Of a DNA stretch of 64,000 nucleotides, positions 45,601 to 59,200 are shown one piece after another. The stretch's first letter is position 1; each line of letters begins with the position of its first letter. Source of the stretch: Narthecium ossifragum. Lineage: Eukaryota > Streptophyta > Magnoliopsida > Dioscoreales > Nartheciaceae. Under the pieces are notes generated by a model, which ran no database searches, was not told where the DNA came from, and saw only the letters and a program-made list of their open reading frames with translations. Location: assembly GCA_963920575.1 (NCBI GenBank), contig OY986969.1, forward strand, positions 21,987,434 to 22,051,433. Direction: 5' to 3'. Made by a program: the position numbers and the translations under genes.

Positions 45601-46460
45601 CTGGATAGGATGCGAAAGGCAGTGTTGGCAGTCTCTGACGAGACCTTCGTAGAAAGCCATGCATATACCACAGCTTTACAATCATTAACAACATCAACCA
45701 TAGCACCACTCCCAGTTAAATTAGAATTGTCCAGAATATCAGATCTTAGAGAGATGTGAAGTGCAGCTTCAGCAATTGCAGGTTGACAAAATGGCCTGCA
45801 GCACTCCTTCAGTGGGTCAATAGTACTGCATGCATCTAGTAGATTGCTTGTATTAACTGTCTTCTCAAATGTCGCTGTATCCTTCACAGGACAAGAACCA
45901 CCAGTAAGATTTGATGATTTCGCTGAGCAAAGAACAGGGACAGTACCATTTGCCCCTCTACTGGTTAGTATACTGATAACATCTTGAAAGCAATCATCTG
46001 CGGCAGCCTGCTGCAGCACTAATGTATCAGAATCACTGCTATAAGCACCTTGGAAGATGTGTATCATACTATTGACCTGAGGACAGCAGATCACATTCCC
46101 AACAAGTGATGCCAAGGGTGCGGAACAATCCAAGGCTGTCTTATCTATAATATTTGAGATAGAAGAAAAATTTACAGGGCATTTTCCAGTCAAGACTGGC
46201 TCATATGTCCTTGGAAAGGAAGGATACATTGGTGATACTGGCTCTATAGGATATGGATTACGTGGGATTACAGCAGGTGATATCTCTATGGGATCAATGA
46301 GTCCAATAGGTGGATCAGAGAGCACAAATTTGTCAGGAGCATGCTTTGTTTCAAGAGTTGTTTTCTCTGAGGCTACATCTCGGAAACCACATATACATAT
46401 GGCAAATATTAGTATATGGTGGTACAAAGGACCTGCAATTAAAAAATCTTCTGTCAGCAT
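42646..46460 (-). CDS. GPI-anchored SPARK-like protein (At1g61900 type), five coding exons
   Basis: Coding exons on the minus strand are 46460-45584, 44436-44191, 43974-43834, 43670-43623 and 42716-42646, giving 460 residues if translation starts at 46460. The ectodomain holds many paired Cys: GKCPVNFSSISNIIDKTALD, LVGNVICCPQ, SSNLTGGSCPV, DPLKECCRPFCQPAIAEAAL and ILSSCKVNK. Exon 3 has SPNPSCCSSLNTYISAIQKQ; exon 4 has YSFTCDLSDNIAAPWPSSSS. The last exon ends with a hydrophobic tail, ASFVVSFIFSLML, typical of GPI-signal peptides, so the protein should sit on the outer plasma membrane. Function is unknown; related SPARK domains occur in receptor-like kinases. The N-terminus is uncertain: TTTTTAATTGCAG just before 46432 looks like a splice acceptor, yet the frame stays open through it to ATG 46460, giving a signal-like ILIFAICICGF. 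Confidence 0.9.
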
Positions 46461-48759
46461 TCCCTTGATTCATAGCCCAAGCTTAATACCAGAAACTACT
46501 ATTAATTTCAGGAAGCAATTCTTACATACTAGGAAGAGATACTTTGACAACCAAGCTGTGAAGTATAAAACCTGTGAAAACACATTATAACGCCACAAAT
46601 AACACTTGCCCTGACAACCAACCTTCTGTATGGTATTTTAGTAACAGAGCTTGATTATATGTGACAGTGGCCATATAAAGTTGTGATCATGTAAACAGCT
46701 AACAAGTTCTGCTTTCATATAGAGGTTACACACTTACACCTAACCTTTGGACCTATCAAACAGTTAGCTTATTACAGTGAGTATGTCTTGATCTTGATCT
46801 ACACAAGGGCTCTCTTTCAACATTGTATAGATCACACATGAAATGTAGTAACTAATATTCATGGTAAAGACTGGGTGATATAATCATTTAAACATCAATA
46901 TTTGAGAGAGGAAAGAGCTTATTATATCCCAGAAAGATGCTACAAGGATCTAATCTCAGCTTGACATCAAGGAATGCATTGTGCAAAGATACTAGTGAGA
47001 TTTTTGGTTCGAATAAAATGAGACCAAAACGAATGTGGGTGTGCTTTACTTAAAGGTCCATGCACCTAAATGTACATCTCATCTTGTGTGATGAATAGGC
47101 TACATGCAGTTCCATGCTTAATCCCGCATTTTGCAACCATGTGAAGCCGTTGCCAGCTGCACCTATGTCATTCAGTAAAGCTGTCATAAAATGCGCATCC
47201 AGCCATGAAACTGCTGCTAAAATTGCATTTTAGTTCCAATATAATTGCTAAATTGCAGCAAAAAATGTGCATGCAACTATGAAACTGCTGCTAAAAAAGT
47301 CATAAAATGAGCATGTCATTCAGCTTATCTTGTTATATACTCTCTTACATCTGGAATTTTTTAATTCACCTGACAAAGTTTTGTGGCTGGTCAGAAGGAT
47401 ATACTTATAGTGTATACCAAGCAATCAAGAAGAAAACAATCACCACTAGCAACCATAATGTTCCTGAGATGTCCATGAACGCTCATACTACTATCTTCAA
47501 TTGCATCAAGCTTAATAAGAATAAAGACAGGAGAAATATGCGAGGTCATAAAGCTCGCATCTTTATGACCGCTCTACATACAAGTCATGTTAATTTTACT
47601 CCTAGAACTTCTATATATGGGCTGTAAAGATGCATAAGACATTAAATAGATTCTGAAGGATGATTCAAAGCTATCACCTACCATAGATACATTTACATCG
47701 AGGATAATGCTATTGTCACTAGAAATTAGCTATTTTGATGAGCTTTCAACCGAAATCGGTTTTCATGCCACTGTCAGATCTAGCTTTCAACCTTATATTC
47801 CAATATAGGGAACAAATCTTCCAACGGAATTATAAAGATGAAAGAAAGAACACAAACTACAAAAGATAGGCTACAAAAGAAGTTAGATACTTAATTTATA
47901 CAAAGAAAAGGCGGCAACAAATGTGAAAATAGCATTTAGGACTCACCACTCAGATAAACAACAGCACGATAATTCTCCATGTCCTTCAACCCTTAGACTA
48001 CATAGGTAACTCAAAAAAGTGCACCAAGGCACTTAAGCGTTTTGAGATGAATTTTCCATTGCATCTCAATCATGTCACAAACCCTGATTGGCATCAACAA
48101 TAGTTCAGTCAAATGTACAGAAGTGAGGCATACACTCCCAAGCAGCAGTAATCTTCAAGACCAAGGGGGGAGGAAAAAACTTGTGCAGCATGAAAGGGGT
48201 CCATAAACCACGAGCTTTCCACTACTAAAACAGCAATATGAGAATGTGATTCATATGGCCGCATTAGCATATGCATTTGTGCCTGCATATGGTTGCATGA
48301 CTGTCACATACATACACTATATGTGCATCATATAGCATGTGCATGACATGATATGCTAAGGATACAACTAAAAAAAGTTTGAACTGTTGTCTTATCATTT
48401 GTATTTTCTAAAGAGTGCATACTGATTTGTGTCTTTCATAAATTATAAGTTATCTCTAATTTCTTACTATATTTTACGCTTATGTGCATATGTTCTATAT
48501 TGCACCCCAAGTGCTTGGAAATTTTATTTTTTTCGACAAATTGAGCCAAATGGTTGGAGAAAAGCAGTAAAATTACATCAACCCAAAATTGACACCCACA
48601 CCCCAAGTGCTTGAATATGCATACTGCCTTTTGTGACATGTGGTGTTTCCACTTTCTAGCTACATCAAAATGAACATAGTTTCTACGACTAAGGATAAAT
48701 ATAGGTATTCATAAAAGGAAGCACCATAAGGTAGATTGAATAGACGGGTGAGCACCTAC

Positions 48760-50475
48760 CTGATCATATGGGTATTGCTTGCCACTTGGCTTTTTTTTCC
48801 CTGTAAACAAAGAAGAAATGACTTAATCCGAGATCCCTGCAAGATTGGAATAAGCCATCAAAATTTGAGAGAGATCTTGATTAATTTGAGAGCTACAAAC
48901 AAGACTAGGCAAAGTTATCAAGGTAAATGCTCCTACAAAGTTTAAGAAGCTCTTAAACATTTGTTGCGACAAATACGATTAGAGCAAACTGATTTTACCA
49001 ACTGATGTGGAGATGATGACCGAGTCAAAGCCCTTTTGAGGTCTCTAGGTGGCTTGGCCATAGGGCATAGTGCATAACCTCTAAGGACGAGGTATCAGAG
49101 CCTCCAAGACTAGCTTATTCAAATTACCCAATCCAAAAGGTGGAATCACAGGCTAAAAGGTGCACTCTGTGGTCATGTAAGTCTATCACACTGAGTTGAA
49201 CCATACCAATTTTCTTAGTGCGCATAGAGAAAAACTTGGCTTCAAGTGATTGGATAATGTCTTGCTCCCTATATCTCAGCCAAAATCAAATTGGATCAAA
49301 TCCAATCCAAATTTAAATCTTAAAATGCCAGAATCACCCCAACTTTTCTTGCCAGAGTGTCCAGATTCCACTTCAATGGCTATTTAGATCACACCCAATG
49401 GTCAATGAGATATAACAACATGAATAAATAGTCGGAGTGCAGTGAATCAAATTCGAGAGTACTCATCCTAATCAAAATAATATGTCAAGAGGTCTTGCCA
49501 TTGGCATAACATTCACAAATAGAACTGTGGGGCCGAAATCTGGGGCAATTGTTAGGTTAAGTCAATGCATTCCCCTTTTACTCAAATGGACAAGACAGAT
49601 CACCAAAGAAGACTTATCCATTACCCTATGGGAGGTTCGGTTGCCTAAGTTTTTTAGAGGTGACTTTAAATTTCCAATGTTTCTAATACCAGCTGAGCTC
49701 TACTAAAGGCTTCCAGATACATGATAACTAGTTTTCTTTCCATTTATGTGGATGAATACCTCTAACTCCTTCCCCAATCCCTATCCAAATCCCACTAGTT
49801 CACCACCATTCTAATGGCATTTTGATGGCAGCCCTTCGTTAAACCATCACAAGTGTGTAACAGGATAAGATCTTTCAGCATTTGTTTGGATTCAAGAATC
49901 ATTCCCCCATATCCATCACAAATTCACATTTCCTCTCACTATTTTCCAACACAGCCACAGGAACCACAAATACCGTTCCATCATAGACATCCTATGGTTT
50001 TGCTGCACATTGCACAAAAAACCTAAAGTGTTAACACATTACAAAAGAAACACCAAAAAGATACAGCAAGGTAACCGTCACCATAAAATCCTTGATCTCT
50101 ATGTACCCAAACCATCGATATCCAAAAAAAAACCACCAGAAAGAAGCAACAAACAAGAACAAGAACAATAACATGACTCCAAGAACCCATTTCTCCCACA
50201 TTGCATCAGGAGTAAAGAAAACTCCAGGTTAACCACAGATTTCTTTAAAAAAATACTCAAGAAACGCCGGAAATTACTAAGCCATGGAGAATCCACACAC
50301 TCACCTCGTCGCTCCGGATTCCTCCCACGAAGATCGAGCTCCAATGGCACCCCAATAGAGTGGTATCCAGTATCCACCCGCAACTACTTGAGTTCCCTTT
50401 CCAGCCCTCTTTCCCCACTACACTTTCCCCTCTCCCTTTTCTTTATTTCTTTCTCTCTCTAAAATTTCTCTGATC
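48760..50475 (-). other. Probable 5' untranslated exons of the SPARK-like gene
   Basis: On the minus strand a leader exon ends at 50305 (GCGACGAG|GTGAGTG). A 41-bp exon-like segment lies at 48800-48760 between TTTACAG and GTAGGT. It has an ATG (ATGATCAG) but splicing to 46432 would be out of frame. The exon chain is predicted, not proven. Confidence 0.45.
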
Positions 50476-50500
50476 TCTCTTGCAGCTGTCGCGTTTCCCC

Positions 50501-50510
50501 ACTTTATAGC
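50501..50510 (-). promoter_or_regulatory. TATA box of the SPARK-like gene
   Basis: GCTATAAAGT on the minus strand lies about 30 bp upstream of a pyrimidine/purine leader and about 200 bp from the leader-exon donor. Confidence 0.6.
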
Positions 50511-50514
50511 CTTT

Positions 50515-51703
50515 CTCGGCGGCGTTATATAGCGGATTCCAAACCGGAGTCTATTTCGGCTCTGGGAAATGATTGTTCGGTGAGATGACTATAGTGCCCC
50601 TGCTTCTGTCGCTATATTACGAAGACTGCCTCTGCTTCTGTCGCTGTATTACGAAGACAGCTGCTCTGGCGCATTCGAAGGGGTTTTATCGGACGGTCAA
50701 GATCCGTCAATGTGAGATCAACATACGGGTTGCTATTGGACACTAGATTTGGCCATTAACTCTGTTTGGTATGGGCCTTATCCCCATATTTATTTTCAAA
50801 CATAAAAAATAATCATTACTATTCTATCATTATTTTATTTATCACCGTCACTTTATTTTTTCATATCTCCATTTCTTAACTTAGAATAAACTAATTTCAA
50901 AATCCCTCCCATTAACCTTTTTGTTGTAGCTTAAGGTATGTGTTGTGTTGTTTTATAACAGCTTCTGATTCTGCATCATATAACACAGTCAATCTGTTTA
51001 TATGAAATTTCAGCAGAGATCTTGTTAACAATAAACGGTGGTGGTATGTTTGGTGCTTAATGCACAGCGTATGTTAAACAAGGCGTTTTATTTTTATTTT
51101 TATTTTTATTTTTAAGTTGGGTCCGAAGGCTGAAAAATAAATAATAAATAAAATAGAACCAGTTACAACAAAATGCTCGGAATCTAAGGCAGAGAATCCC
51201 TAAAGCCCGTAGACCAAAAAATGTCTTTCAGGATGATCCTTCCACACAAGGCAAGGCGGTCCGCTACAAGATTACATCCTATGGGAATGAATAGGAAAAT
51301 AACTTCCCGAAGACTACAATAAATTTCTTTGGTGGCCAGTTTGGGTGGTCTTACTGTTGTCTTTTGGGACAATACCCATCATCTTTTGGGACAATCTTAT
51401 CACCTTTAGTTTTCTTGTTGTCTTCATTCACTCATGTCCTTACCTTTTGCAGCATCTGTGATTAGCATAAGCATATTATCTACTATGGACTATACCCATG
51501 CTAATTAGGACATATTCTTGTTATTGTGCTAATCAGATTTAGTTTGCCATATGATTAATTCCTCTATTCTATGAACTGCCATGATTAGTTCCTTTGTTAT
51601 TATTCACAGCATTGCTAATAAAATAGACCACATTGTCATTTTCGAAGTGGTGAGTTACACTGACATTTTCATTTAGATTTTAAATTATAAAAACAATAGT
51701 TAC
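50515..51703. other. Intergenic DNA with a LINE 3' end
   Basis: On the minus strand 51372-51184 reads REVIFLFIPIGCNLVADRLA, the RNase H end of a LINE, followed by an A-rich tail (TTTTTA repeats on the plus strand, 51087-51115). A fragment near 50750 (CTGTTTGGTATGGGCCTTAT) resembles PIF/Harbinger-type ends. No gene seen. Confidence 0.6.
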
Positions 51704-51708
51704 CTATC

Positions 51709-54303
51709 TATGAGGACTCGTATTCAAATTGAGGACTTTTATGCTAATACCATCATTCGTAGGGGGTTTTTAGCAAAATCCTCACTATTAAGCCCTAAAC
51801 CTAATACCTTGATAGATATCTTAAACCCAAATCCCTTTGGGTTTCTTTTCTCCAGCCGCCACACCCGAGGGAGAGACACCCGACGCTCGTGATCGGCATC
51901 GCCGCGATCCTCGTCGCCGGCGGGGGATTCTTCACCAGCTGGAGGTTAGCGACCTCCTCTCCATTTCTTTCTTCCTAGTCTTGTACTCTTCCTCACCGCG
52001 ATCTCCTCCAATGGGTTTCTTTGTTCGTTGTTTGGGTTGTTTGATCTTGAGTAGATCGGTTGGGTTTCTTGAGTTTCTAGTTCTTTTGTTTGTTTTGTAT
52101 GAGATTATTGCAAGGTCGGTATGGATCTTTAGATGCCGGGTTTCCCTTGATCGGATGGAGCTGTTGAGATCATGTTCCCTATCGTTTTGTTTGGATCGGA
52201 TCCTTCTTTATTGATCAAATTCCCGTGACAGTGGTTTGATTTCTTTCTTGGTTGCAATTGGTTCGAGATGCTAGGATTGATGGGTTCCTAGAGATCGGAA
52301 CAGGGGTTTCAACTGGTTATATTCGGGGATGCACTTTAGGTGTTTGATGGTTTGCGTGTGGCTTTGGCTGAGCTAGAACGGGCTGATGCTATTTGTTCTC
52401 TATTCCGTTTCTAGTTTTGGATATCATGATACTTATGGTCTTCAACTTCACGTTAACTGTTTTCTAAAACATTTGATTCGTATTAGCAAATCTTTGGTTT
52501 TGAGATTCAATCATGTGCTTACCTTGGGTTCCTGGGAGTTATTTATTGGATTTTGTCCTCCAGTTGGTAGGTGGTATTCTTCTTGGTTTTATTTAATGTA
52601 TGGGAGAGTGGGTATCCAGGATTCTCTCGGTTGAGTGTGAGAACGTATCTATTAACAGGATTAGATCTTGTTTTAATTGCTCTCCTTTGGGTTCGGTAGC
52701 AGAGATTTCTTGCTGTTAATGGTAAACACAGTAGCATAAGACAGTTACTGGTCGGTGTGCTTGGTAGGACGTTTGTCAATACCTAGAGCTTGTGTTGGCA
52801 GTTTCTCTTGTTTTCCTTTCTTATTTGGGGTCGTTGCCATGCGTTGAGTGCATGGACAGGAAGTGTGTTTTGCTGTTTTTGTTACCCTGCTTATATGTGT
52901 TTCTCTATTGCGGAATTTCTTGTATAGTTGGTGAGCCGCTTGGAGATTGATGATGTCACACTAGAAAGCAGCTTGGAGCTTGGAGACAGGTTATATTTGC
53001 TTAGCTGATTTTATTGAGGTAGGTGGACTATCCCGATGCATACCTGAAACTAACTATGATAATTGTCATAAATTGAGGATGATATGTAGATATATATATT
53101 TCATGTGATGCTCATGGTGGAATTTCTATGCTGGTTATATTATGGATATTTTTGTATACGTGATCTGCTATTTGTTTGAATTGTAGAATTATTGTTTGAC
53201 TGAACGTTGATTACTGTTTGATCACTTCTTATGGAAGATGATGGTTGTCTGTATTGTGGTAGTTATGGCTAATTGTTGCTGTGCAATTTATGTGATGTGG
53301 AATTACTTATTCTTATGTATGTGGATCGCCTTAATGCTTGCATGAGATGTGGTTAGATACAATCCTGTGATGCTTATGAGTTGTGTGTATATGTTGGTAC
53401 AATATGGTTGTGATGGATGTGGGCTATGCTATTTTCCTGGAGTAGCCGCTTTTGTACAGAACGCATTGCATGACTAGGCCGGGGGTCTGGTCAAGGAACT
53501 TGTGATCGAGGCTACGGGTGGACGTGGTCCCCGTGAGCGATCGGGGTGTTACGAGAATGATTATTAAATTAAAATTGTTATTGATAGAGGACTGGTTGAT
53601 CCTCTGGAACCTTAGTCTTAGTGGCTATTGGGAGGTAGCCTAATGTCTGCTGGTCGACGCCAGTCTAGCTGTGCCCACAGTTGGCAGGGCGTGTCCCGGA
53701 CTGTGGTGGAGAGCGAGCTGTGCCCACGGTTGGCAGGGCGTGTCCCGGACCGTGGTGGAGAGCGATGGGTCAATTGCGAGCTTGGGCTTAGGTTGTGACT
53801 TCCCTTGAGCTAAGACTTAGGCGCCAGATTGCATTGTTTATTTATGTTGGTTATTAGTTAGTTTCTTGTATGTCGTTAGTTAGTCTCCTACTGGGCTTTT
53901 TGCTCACCCCTACTTTTGCAGGTTCTTCAGGTGACGACGCCCGAGTTTGAGATCGTGGGAGGATTCGACATAGAATTTAATTAATTTATTTCATTTCATT
54001 CATTTGAGAGTTGTAGCGACATTGGGATTTTGAGATTTGATTAATGATTGGATTCATGCTTTCAGATTCAGAAATTTGTAATTAAACAATTGAAGTCGGT
54101 ATTTGGATTAGATTGATTCATGTTATTGAAACCAGAAGTTGTAATAAATTATGTGATTGATCCTGAAAGTTTGGAATAATGTAGTGACTTTATTATGGTT
54201 TAGATTGTGGCAATTAGCAGGTTGATTATGTTGTGTTAGTGTAGAACAGGTTTTCATCGCGTCCCGTGGTCGGGGTGGGTATATCCCGGGGCGGGGCGTG
54301 ACA
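51709..54303 (+). repeat. Solo LTR of the Tekay-like family (2595 bp), target duplication CTATC
   Basis: CTATC flanks it at 51704-51708 and 54304-54308. The start TATGAGGACTCG matches TGTGAGGACCCG of the 2485 LTR apart from two transitions, and the end GGGGCGGGGCGTGACA matches the family. A 49-bp unit (AGCTGTGCCCACAGTTGGCA and on) is repeated at 53667 and 53716. Open frames inside (51710-52640) are not genes. Confidence 0.92.
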
Positions 54304-54345
54304 CTATCGCATAATCCTTATGTCTTAATGACTTTTCTTACTTAG

Positions 54346-54447
54346 GAATATGCTAATGCCCGACGAACTGCTAAGATGATATGCGATAGCGGGGCACGTG
54401 TCGATATTCGCTCTGAGAACGAGCTCCATGCCATGCGACCAGCTTTG
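54346..54447 (+). other. Exon-like segment, unrecognised
   Basis: Between TTTTCTTACTTAG and GTGAGTGC are exactly 34 open codons: EYANARRTAKMICDSGARVD, then IRSENELHAMRPAL. A second possible exon ends with GTAAGT near 54576. I do not recognise a family. It could be part of a transposase or a decayed host gene whose intron took the solo LTR. Confidence 0.35.
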
Positions 54448-56287
54448 GTGAGTGCAAAAACAAATTACTCATATAAGATTTGATCTAATTTTACTTTGTC
54501 ATATAAGTAAAACATGTTATTACTATGTTTTCATATGCATTTACGACCATCGACACCACCTGCTGCAAACGGGGTAAGTAAAATAATGTTACTAACGTTA
54601 TTTCATTCAAACAATTTCGATGAACTTCATGCACATTCCTTGAGTTTGAATTTTGAACATTAAATTAAAAATATGTTAACTTAGCTAAGTGGTTGATTAA
54701 AAGGTGTGAACTTTGTGTATATTTATTAGGTGAATTTGACTTATAATGATTTAATACCTACGTGTCCACGAGTATGGTAATCATGTCAAATAAATTAAGG
54801 TACACTATTTTAATTCAATGTAGGTTTTGAATGTTGCTTGAATTTAATATTCTCTTCTAACGTAGAATTGGGATAGTCATGCTCGAAACATGACATACAA
54901 TAGGAGAACAATTCTCATCAATTGGATCTCGAATAGGTTCAGTATCGTACATTACCTCTTATATATCACGTCGTGTAAGTATTTTTTAATCATTTTGTTC
55001 TCAAAAATATATTACAGGTCGTATTTCACGTGCCATGGGCGAGTTTCTCTATCGTGATAGAGGCCTACACTCTCATACGTGTTATCTGCCGAATGTTATG
55101 GATGCCATGGTGGTTACGTCATGGAAGGATAGAGAGAATGAATGTAATAGTTTTTTATTCGGTCTTCTTTCTGATAGTTATATAAATTGTTGCGGTTGTA
55201 TTTGAGTAAGTTGTGGTTTGTGTGGTTTATGGGGATAAGGTTTGCCCCGGGGACAATGTTCGCCCATTTTATATTGTAAGTTAATTTTTGTATTTGAGGA
55301 ATATTGTAGAATTGTCTCATTTAGCCCTCGGTACATGATAGGTTTTGCCGAAATTTTCTGAAAAAACCCTAATTATTCGTGTCGTATGCATGAGCATTCA
55401 CTAGTATATATATAATATTGAGATTAAAATAAGATAATGACTTTATTAAGATTAAATTAATGTTCACATAATTTTAATGTTTACATAACTTTATTGAATA
55501 TATTTTAATATGCTCACGGAGTGTATAGGAGATGCACCGCATATGGATGCATCGCATGAGCGTTTCATACGATGCACGATTTGGCCTAAAAAATGAATCA
55601 CACGATGCATGCATCAGTTGATACATGGTGAAACAAATACATAATGAATCAGAATGCATCGTGCGGGCCAACCAAATGATCCTTGATGTAGCAAACCAAA
55701 CGTCAAAATCCCAAAAAGTTTAAGAAGATACTGGTAAAATCAATAAGCATAAAGCTGCGGTGGAATGCACACAAGGTGAGTGTGCATAAGGCACGCTTGA
55801 CGTGGCAGCCCAGTGGCATGTCCAGGTGGTGAGTCACATCATTTCGGGTGGAGCATGGCAGCATGCGTATTTTGTTTTTTTTCCCTCACTTATTTGTACA
55901 ATTTCCATCCAAATTTACGCAATGAGCCATTTAGAAAAACAATATTTACTTAAATGGTAGGTAAAAGAATTTTAGTGGGCCCATATAAGCTGACGTGGAT
56001 TACCACATCAGCCAAGCCATGTCAGAGGCCACGTCAATTGTTCAGAATTTTCTCATCAGCGTTAAGATCAAATTGGATCTTCACGTTTATCCCAAAAAGG
56101 CCCACATCCGAGCCCAATATCCAGCCATCTTTAAGATCGGCAAACGATAAATCAATCAAACGGCTTTGATCAGATCGATGAATCATTTCGTCACCTCTTT
56201 CTCGATTTTTATACTTGGGGGTGTGGAGAGCGAGAAGGGCTCTTAATAAGTAGCTATGGTGGCTATAGTTATTGGGCATCGGAACCC
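54448..56287. other. AT-rich spacer and TBC-gene promoter region
   Basis: Mostly AT-rich with no supported gene. The span 55515-55680 contains repeated GATGCATCG/CGATGCAT motifs in both orientations, possibly a MITE relic. The span 56190-56287 is the probable leader of the TBC gene; no clear TATA box. Confidence 0.45.
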
Positions 56288-59200
56288 ATGAGGACCGGCG
56301 GTGAAGACGAGCGTCGGGGAGACGCCGGCGGGGACGGTGCCGCCGCTGGAGGCGGTGGGGGGAGCGGTAGCATCAACCTCGAGTGGAGGTTCAACCAGAC
56401 GCTCAGGAACGTCCAAGGGTACACCTCACTAGATCTGGCTATTTGTAGTGTAGATTTGTTCTCCTATATATGGCTGTTTGCGTCGATAGTGTGCTAGTAT
56501 CTGGATATGTTGTGAAATGCAACTGGTTCTTATGGTTTGCCAAGATTGGTTGGTGAATTCCAATGGTCTGGTATTGGCTGGTGATTGTATGAGGTGAGAA
56601 TTGGATCAAGACGGATCTTGCTGGGTATTTGGGGATTTTTTCGTTGGATTTATGGGAGTGAGCTGGGAAAATTGTATAGGGTTGCGATGGAATGAGTTAT
56701 TTGATGATCTGAAATATATTGGATCCAATCCAGATAGATCTCTGCTTTTGGACGATTCCGTGGAAGTGGTTATTTTTATGTTTACTTTGATAGGGCGACG
56801 ACTTGAGAGAATCTCATAATTTTTGGTCGTTTCTTCATGTGTTCTTAAGATCTGGTTGTGATCATTTCTAGAAAAGCATTGGAACCATAGCGATCAACTA
56901 GATTTACGCATGAGATTATGAGTTTTATTCAAACCTGAGTTAAGTTCATTCAATTTGCTTTTATCTGGATTTTTTGTGAGTTCACTTTGTTCCTCGTACT
57001 CTGCTAATATTGGCAGTTGTTCCGAATTCACTGAGCATATAATTGAATTAGGCATTTCATCCAGATTAAGGATGGAAAATTATTTTCAGCACTGCAGTAG
57101 TTAATCTGCTAAGTTAAGAGGTTTGGGTTTAACATCTCTACCTGCCTCCCCTAATTTCAGCTCTCTTTTGGCACTCAGCACTCTAGCTTGGACGAATTTT
57201 AAGGAACATTGCAACTTGTATTTAAAATTTGTAGACACTGTTATCTGCCTTTTCTAGGTTGTCAATTTAGGATGGGTGAATTGCATGTAATTTTCTCATT
57301 CAGTTCATTGAGAAATCCACAACTTTTATGTCTTAATTACATATCCAGGTTACTCAAGGGCCGCACATTTCCTGGTAAAGTTCTGCTGACTCGAAAGTCA
57401 GTACCTCCAAGCGAGTCTACCTCACCTGAATGCAGTCTAGACATTGAAAAAAGCCACTCAGAAAATGATCTCGGGCCAAGTGAACCTGTAGAGAGTTTTT
57501 TGGAGGTAAGGTTGAAGCACCATGCAGATGTTTTCTTTCTTTGTGTTCTTGAATGTTCTGATTAAAGCGAGTATGAATAAAGGGGGAGCTTCAAAGTTCT
57601 GCTGGTGACACAACAAATATTCCAACCTTCCAGAAGTCGAAAACCTTGCCATCTAACAGTGAAAGGGCATCCCCAGTTGTTCAAAGATCTACTTCTGGAG
57701 CTAGAGCCACAGATTCTGCAAGACTTCTAAAATTCACAAAGGAACTCTCTGGTCCTTCAGTCATTTTAGGTATGTATTCTTTCTATCTGGTTTTTAACTA
57801 CATCCAGATTATGGGGACTAGGTTATCAACCTGTAGAAGGATTATTATTGTCTTATTGTATTTGCTGTCAGTTATTCTCTGTATTACATTTCCTGGTTAG
57901 CCTTTTTATGTGCTTAGCCTATTGTTGTGCGTTAGATTTAGAGTTTGTGAACTCTATGCCCAGAAATTATCAGCTTCTTCTGCTGAGAATCTAAAACATT
58001 ATCTTAATAGAGCTAATCATGCCGGAGATAAATAAATGAATGGTCAATTGAAGGAGTTCTATTCTTTTTCTGCCATCTTTGTATATGCAAATTTGTAACT
58101 GGAAATGTTGCTTCTTTTGTTTGAAGTATGCTATTTGCACAACAGAATATCATGAAGTGTTATCTTTGCAAGTTGGAGTGATTCAATGCTTAAGAAGTGA
58201 TGAGTCACTTCTCTAATTACCCATTATGATGTTTCAACAACTTTGTGCAAAGTATCTGTGTATTGTAATTATCATTTCTCAGATCACATAGGTAAAGCTG
58301 TATAGAAATTGTTGTTCTGCTTTTGTCTAACCTATCCTTGGTTTGTGGCACTGCATGCACTTGAAATTCCATACATTCCTGATATTCTTCTGCTCTTTAT
58401 CTCCCAGAAAACTTGCGTGAATTAGCATGGAGTGGTGTACCACCATATATGCGCCCTAATATATGGAGACTTCTCTTGGTAAGTGATGGCTTCATGATCC
58501 TTTTCTCATCTCATTTAAAATATCTAGCTTGACTTTTATCTGTTTGGATACTAATTACAAGTTCTAATAGGATAGTTAGTTTATTTTTGCTTAGTTAGTT
58601 GGCTGCTAACTTGGTTCTACTCCTTTTGTGGTAAGATGGTTATCTGAGTAACATGCAAATGTCCAGTGATATCTTTGGTTGACTCATTTGGCACTGTCAA
58701 GTGACATGAGTTTTTACTCCTCTAGTCCTCTGCTTAGAAGATATAAGCGTAGATCTTCCTGATTCAACAGGATTCGCAACTCACACAGCTGCAACATATT
58801 CAAGCTGTTTGATATGCGCTAATCTCAAGTCAGCTATGCCTCGAGTCTGGACAATTTCTGAATTGATTTTCCATGGGCAGATCATTGCATATGCGCTGAT
58901 ATAGCCACTCTTAGTATAAGCCAGCTTCAGATATAAGGATGATATATTTTGCTTGAAGTATCACTTTATTTGCTCATTAACAAACTCATCGTTTGTCCTA
59001 GATGATAAGATGCCATGTATTTACTATTGATGTTTCAAAGAAAGTAACTGATCCTTAAGAAGGGTTTTGGTTCATCCATATAACTGCTCAGCTTTTCCAC
59101 ACCTTTAATTGGTCTCATGTCCTCATTTCCACAAGCATATGTAATTAAAGAGCGGTCAATGGCCGATGGGAAGGCTGGCCTTAAAATATGAATAGGACTA

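Noticed and set aside
50099..50383. Minus-strand 94-residue frame starting MRVDTGYHS
   Set aside because: The first codon is TTG, not ATG, and the stretch crosses a good splice donor at 50305, so it is better read as a leader exon.
51710..52640. Several plus-strand open frames
   Set aside because: They lie entirely within the CTATC-flanked solo LTR and have no recognisable similarity.
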